Source of the DNA: DATNPH01 sp036703315
GTDB lineage: Bacteria; Cyanobacteriota; Cyanobacteriia; Cyanobacteriales; Coleofasciculaceae
Length of the DNA stretch: 26,023 nucleotides
Assembly: GCA_036703315.1 (NCBI GenBank)
Contig: DATNPH010000243.1
Span: 1-26,023, forward strand
Direction: 5' to 3'
Shown: piece after piece, positions 23,519-26,023 of the stretch
Numbering within the stretch: the first letter of the stretch is position 1
Layout of the letters: each line of letters opens with the position of its first letter
Notes under the pieces: model-generated
Database searches by the model: none
What the model saw: the letters and a program-made list of their open reading frames with translations, nothing else
Told to the model about the DNA's origin: nothing
Position numbers and translations under genes: made by a program

Positions 23519-23590
23519 GAAGCCTTTGGTGACATCCTCCCAGCGCTGCCCCACACTGTCGCGTGGGGCTTCCCGGCGATTAACCTAAGT
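23519..23590 (+). mobile_element. Probable end relic of an IS200/IS605-type (TnpB) element
   Basis: The stretch GACATCCTCCCAGCGCTGCC (23531-23550), the stem GCCCCAC (23548-23554) / GTGGGGC (23563-23569) and the end TTCCCGGCG (23570-23578) look like the sequence that follows tnpB genes in cyanobacterial IS200/IS605 elements and forms the 3' scaffold of the TnpB guide RNA. No tnpB coding sequence lies upstream: the DUF6825-like gene is there on the other strand. So it is an isolated end, decayed or moved on its own. Confidence 0.5.
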
Positions 23591-23592
23591 AG

Positions 23593-23830
23593 GTGATGAA
23601 AAGATGGGGAGCAAGGGAGCAGGGAGCAGAGGCGCAGATCCACCCACAAGGCTTCGCCGTGAGCGCTCAGCCGAACGGAGTGGGTTTCAACAAAGGGGAA
23701 ACGGAGCAGAGGGATTTTCGCCCTTTGTGGGCGAGGCTTTTACCGCCGAACCGCAGGGGAAACTCTCTTCCCCCTTGCCCCCTGCACCCTTCCCCCCTGC
23801 CTCTTGTAAAGGGACTGTTCCGGGAGCGTG
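23593..23830. repeat. Repeat-rich intergenic stretch
   Basis: The left part is purine-rich with repeated GGGAGCA units (23606-23630), the right part is its pyrimidine-rich counterpart (TTCCCCCTTGCCCCCTGCAC type, 23768-23805), so the two can pair over a long distance. Between them are a hairpin with arms ACCCAC/GTGGGT (about 23643-23687) and another with ACAAAGGG/CCCTTTGT (about 23689-23729). Several overlapping frames exist, but their composition is that of repeats, not genes. Confidence 0.6.
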
Positions 23831-23857
23831 AGAGAAGACCAACTCTTGTGGGTGGCA

Positions 23858-25159
23858 TTAGAGTTGAGGTTTTGACATAGGCCAATTGCTGCTAGGGGGA
23901 AAGGATTGCTGGGTATGCAAGAGCGTCGAACCGGGTTCATTAGGACCGTTAATCCGAAGCGCAAAGCCAAATCCCAGCCCCGCTGATGCCGCGATCGCAC
24001 CCGTCATAAATAGCGCTCGCAGTGGCAATCGCGCTTTAGCCTGTTTCAGTTTTGTCGTGACACGATTTTTCGCGTCTTGATGTATTGCGTCTTGAGTTTT
24101 GGGTTGTTTTACTAAGTGCTGAGCCAGTGCAGGCTCAGGTGTCGGTTTTTTCTCCTGAGGAGTGGGCTGGAGAATTTTGCTATTTGTTAAGGCAAGTTTT
24201 AGATCTGCCTGTCCAGAGGCTTGTCGAGGCGTTACCCCGTTTGCCACTCTGGGTTTGGCTGCGGGGCGCTGAGTTAGGGTAGGCTGAGGCTTGGCGATTC
24301 TCTCCTGCCTTGGCAGCAGGGTAAGCCAAGCTTCTACTGTTTGGGGTCGTCTTTGAGCAGTGAGTTCCAGACCACGCCAAATCACCTGTTTAACAGCTGA
24401 GCTGAGGTTAGGTGTGCCGGGGTGCAAGTCTAGGGAGAAAAGGTTATGCTCCTGCGGAGGCTCTGTACTAACGCTTCCTTGGGAGTACAGTGCTTTACGA
24501 ACGGGTGCCGGTAAGGGTGGGCGTCCTGTCAGCAAGCAGTAGAGAGTTGCTGCCAGGGCATAGATATCTGTTGCCGGTGTGCGCTGCCCTTCAGGAGAGT
24601 ACTGTTCCAGGGGGGCATACCCCGGACTACTGAGACTGGCGTGGGTTTGCATCACTCCCGCTGTGAACTCACAAGTAATTCCAAATTCACCTAATACCAC
24701 ACGGTCAGTATCTTGACGCCGAATGATGTTTTGAGGTTTGACATCCCGGTGCAGCAAACCAGCCTTGTGAAGGACGCTCAGGGCAGCGCTAATTTGACGA
24801 ATGTATTCAATCGCTTTTGCTTCTGGCAGCACATTGGCTTGAATGAGTTCAGCAAGAGTCTGGCCTGGAATGTATTCCATCACTAGGTAAGGGCGTCCAG
24901 CGTCTTCAAAACAGTCGAGTACCTGAACTAAATTCGGATGCTTACAGCAGCGCAATCGTTCGGCAAGCTCTAGGAATTGCTGCTTGAATTGGTCAAAATC
25001 TGAATGCTGGCGCAGCTCTTCGCCAAGGGTTTTGATGACGACTGTTTCACCCGACTCTGTGTTGGTTGCTCGGTAGGTAATCCCAAAGACACCTTTACCC
25101 AACTGGGTGTTGAGGAGGTATTTATCATCGTGTAAGGCTGTTCCAGCCGTCAAGTTCAT
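23858..25159 (-). CDS. Membrane-anchored Ser/Thr protein kinase with EFG instead of DFG
   Basis: A 433-residue Hanks-type kinase. The kinase domain fills about residues 13-275: Gly loop LGKGVFGITY, ATP Lys43 in VVIKTL, catalytic HRD (137-139) with KPQN, and an activation segment ending SPGYAPLEQY, then TDIYALAATLY. The metal-binding DFG is changed to EFG (158-160, codon GAA). A Pro/Lys/Gln-rich linker (about 285-370) leads to one transmembrane helix (about 377-400) and a short outside tail, an arrangement common in cyanobacterial kinases. ATG at 25159 has GGAGG seven bases upstream, so the TTG one codon before is not needed. An IscB element end lies immediately upstream. The Asp-to-Glu change may lower or alter activity; PP2C nearby may oppose it. 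Confidence 0.88.
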   Translation of the reverse strand: MNLTAGTALHDDKYLLNTQLGKGVFGITYRATNTESGETVVIKTLGEELRQHSDFDQFKQQFLELAERLRCCKHPNLVQVLDCFEDAGRPYLVMEYIPGQTLAELIQANVLPEAKAIEYIRQISAALSVLHKAGLLHRDVKPQNIIRRQDTDRVVLGEFGITCEFTAGVMQTHASLSSPGYAPLEQYSPEGQRTPATDIYALAATLYCLLTGRPPLPAPVRKALYSQGSVSTEPPQEHNLFSLDLHPGTPNLSSAVKQVIWRGLELTAQRRPQTVEAWLTLLPRQERIAKPQPTLTQRPAAKPRVANGVTPRQASGQADLKLALTNSKILQPTPQEKKPTPEPALAQHLVKQPKTQDAIHQDAKNRVTTKLKQAKARLPLRALFMTGAIAASAGLGFGFALRINGPNEPGSTLLHTQQSFPPSSNWPMSKPQL

Positions 25160-25210
25160 CAATCTTCCTCCGTGGAGACCCCCTCTGAACCTGTACCCAG
25201 GTCAGTGGTG

Positions 25211-25303
25211 GGAGAAAACTCCTGGAATTTTACGGGACTCAACGTCCCTAGGGCGCTACTTAAGCTGGGAGGTGAACTCCCAGCGTAGCGCCCTAAAATT
25301 TCC
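25211..25303. repeat. Nested palindromes downstream of iscB, probable IS200/IS605-type element end
   Basis: Several stems nest in 93 bases: GGAG (25211-25214)/CTCC (25219-25222); GGGAC (25234-25238)/GTCCC (25244-25248); and a long hairpin with TAGGGCGCTAC (25249-25259)/GTAGCGCCCTA (25285-25295) enclosing GCTGGGAG (25264-25271)/CTCCCAGC (25277-25284). GGAATTTT (25224-25231) and AAAATTTCC (25295-25303) can close the last two into a three-way junction. Such subterminal hairpins are what IS200/IS605 transposases recognise. The element border probably lies between 25175 and 25211. Confidence 0.65.
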
Positions 25304-25306
25304 AAA

Positions 25307-26023
25307 TCACTGTGCATAGCTATACCCATCCTTTTTGTGAATGTGTTTGCAGTACTTGTGAGAGATGCCTTGAATTAGTCCGTCTGTTGTTGAGATGTTG
25401 AAACTACCAGTTGCGCGAGTTGCTACTCGACCAACGTAAGTTCCAACCTTTTTCCCAGAGGTGACAACTGCTTTAACAATGTCACCCGTTTGAAATTGTT
25501 TGTGGAACTTAGTCCTAGAGCAGTAACGGTTCGGAAAGCCAAATTTGTCTGTACGGCATTGTTGGCGAGTACCATGACCTTTTGCGGCAATTAATAGGGG
25601 TTTAACACCCGAGGTGATTAACATCTCTGGAGTTGATGCCCCAACACAAGCAGCATCCCAGTGGTGAGTTTTGTCTAGCCCTCGTATTGTTCGGTTGTAT
25701 TTGGTGCGGCCCCCTGTGCCAACCTCTACAGGTAATCCTGTTTCTTTAAGCTTTTCGTACAGATTCCAACGAGTAGCATTAACGGCGGCTGTGTCTGCTA
25801 GGGGGATTTTGGCACAAGCCAAAATCCGTTTGAGCAGGTCGGGTTTACCCTTCAAGAAATCTTTGACATCTTGATTGCCCTTCTTCTGGTTGCAAGGAAC
25901 GCAGGCTAAACACAAGTTGCTCGCCCTGTTAGAACCCCCTTTAGACCGAGGTTGAATATGCTCAATCTCGAGCCGAGTATCTTTTGCCCCGCAGTAAGCA
26001 CACGTCCTGTTCCAGTTCTCCAA
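25307..26023 (-). CDS. iscB: IscB RNA-guided HNH/RuvC endonuclease, C-terminal part (5' end outside window)
   Basis: The visible 238 residues are the C-terminal part of IscB, the IS200/IS605-linked ancestor of Cas9. The HNH domain is at the start: zinc-type pairs CAYC and CxxC (CVPC), the catalytic His in EIEHIQPRSKGGS and the Asn in ASNLCLACVPCNQ. Then comes NATRWNLYEKLK, and RuvC-III with the catalytic His/Asp in THHWDAACVGAS. The last 90 residues form the C-terminal domain that reads the target-adjacent motif. There is no real start: the first codon, at the edge, is TTG inside the HNH approach. The N-terminal PLMP, RuvC-I, bridge helix and RuvC-II, and the omega-RNA expected upstream, lie beyond the window. 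No tnpA is seen. Nothing is broken in the visible part. Confidence 0.9.
   Translation of the reverse strand: MENWNRTCAYCGAKDTRLEIEHIQPRSKGGSNRASNLCLACVPCNQKKGNQDVKDFLKGKPDLLKRILACAKIPLADTAAVNATRWNLYEKLKETGLPVEVGTGGRTKYNRTIRGLDKTHHWDAACVGASTPEMLITSGVKPLLIAAKGHGTRQQCRTDKFGFPNRYCSRTKFHKQFQTGDIVKAVVTSGKKVGTYVGRVATRATGSFNISTTDGLIQGISHKYCKHIHKKDGYSYAQ

Noticed and set aside
23593..23885. Several overlapping frames of 70-95 codons
   Set aside because: Low-complexity GGGAGCA/CCCCTTGCC repeats open on both strands; no protein family likeness.

Overview
The window is cyanobacterial chromosome. The octamer GCGATCGC (HIP1) recurs about once per kilobase on average, both inside and between genes. The gene families agree: a DevC-type permease, a PAS/GAF histidine kinase with bilin-lyase-like GAF architecture, an SmtA-type metallothionein, a small DUF6825-like coiled-coil protein and a cyanobacterial-style Ser/Thr kinase. 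Heptamer tandem repeats and interspersed hairpin repeats suggest a large-genome, probably filamentous, species.

Positions 1-590 hold the start of a possible secreted protein that runs off the left edge and a decayed Uma2-family gene. Positions 594-16347 are dominated by lipid-type enzymes. On the minus strand come a Rieske oxygenase, an alpha-oxoamine synthase (serine palmitoyltransferase-like) and a GNAT-fold acyltransferase, all in one direction. Around them lie an MFS transporter, a JmjC/cupin_8 protein, a GH3-family acyl-adenylating enzyme, a sterol-desaturase/fatty-acid-hydroxylase, an Mpo1-like (DUF962) protein, an amidohydrolase, a delta-9-type desaturase, a B12-binding radical SAM protein of the DUF4070/HpnP-like group and a lone DevC-type permease. 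My main hypothesis is that this is a biosynthesis and modification locus for a sphingoid- or ceramide-like N-acylated long-chain lipid: AOS condensation, N-acylation, hydroxylation/desaturation, alpha-oxidation and export. The strands are mixed, so this is a neighbourhood rather than one operon, and no ketoreductase or acyl carrier protein is visible.

Positions 16742-20118 hold a large multi-domain sensor kinase, a 54-residue metallothionein gene with a clear SmtB/ArsR-type operator (no repressor gene nearby), and tRNA-Phe(GAA). Positions 20119-20465 contain two long perfect hairpins and no convincing gene.

Positions 20466-25159 form a minus-strand signalling/housekeeping block: PP2C phosphatase, ABC1/UbiB-family kinase, a small conserved coiled-coil protein and a membrane-anchored Ser/Thr kinase whose DFG motif reads EFG. 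Between the last two lies a repeat-rich gap with a probable IS200/IS605 (TnpB-type) end relic. The right edge holds the C-terminal two-thirds or less of an IscB RNA-guided nuclease gene, followed by an elaborate palindrome that probably marks the end of its IS200/IS605-type element, inserted just upstream of the kinase gene.
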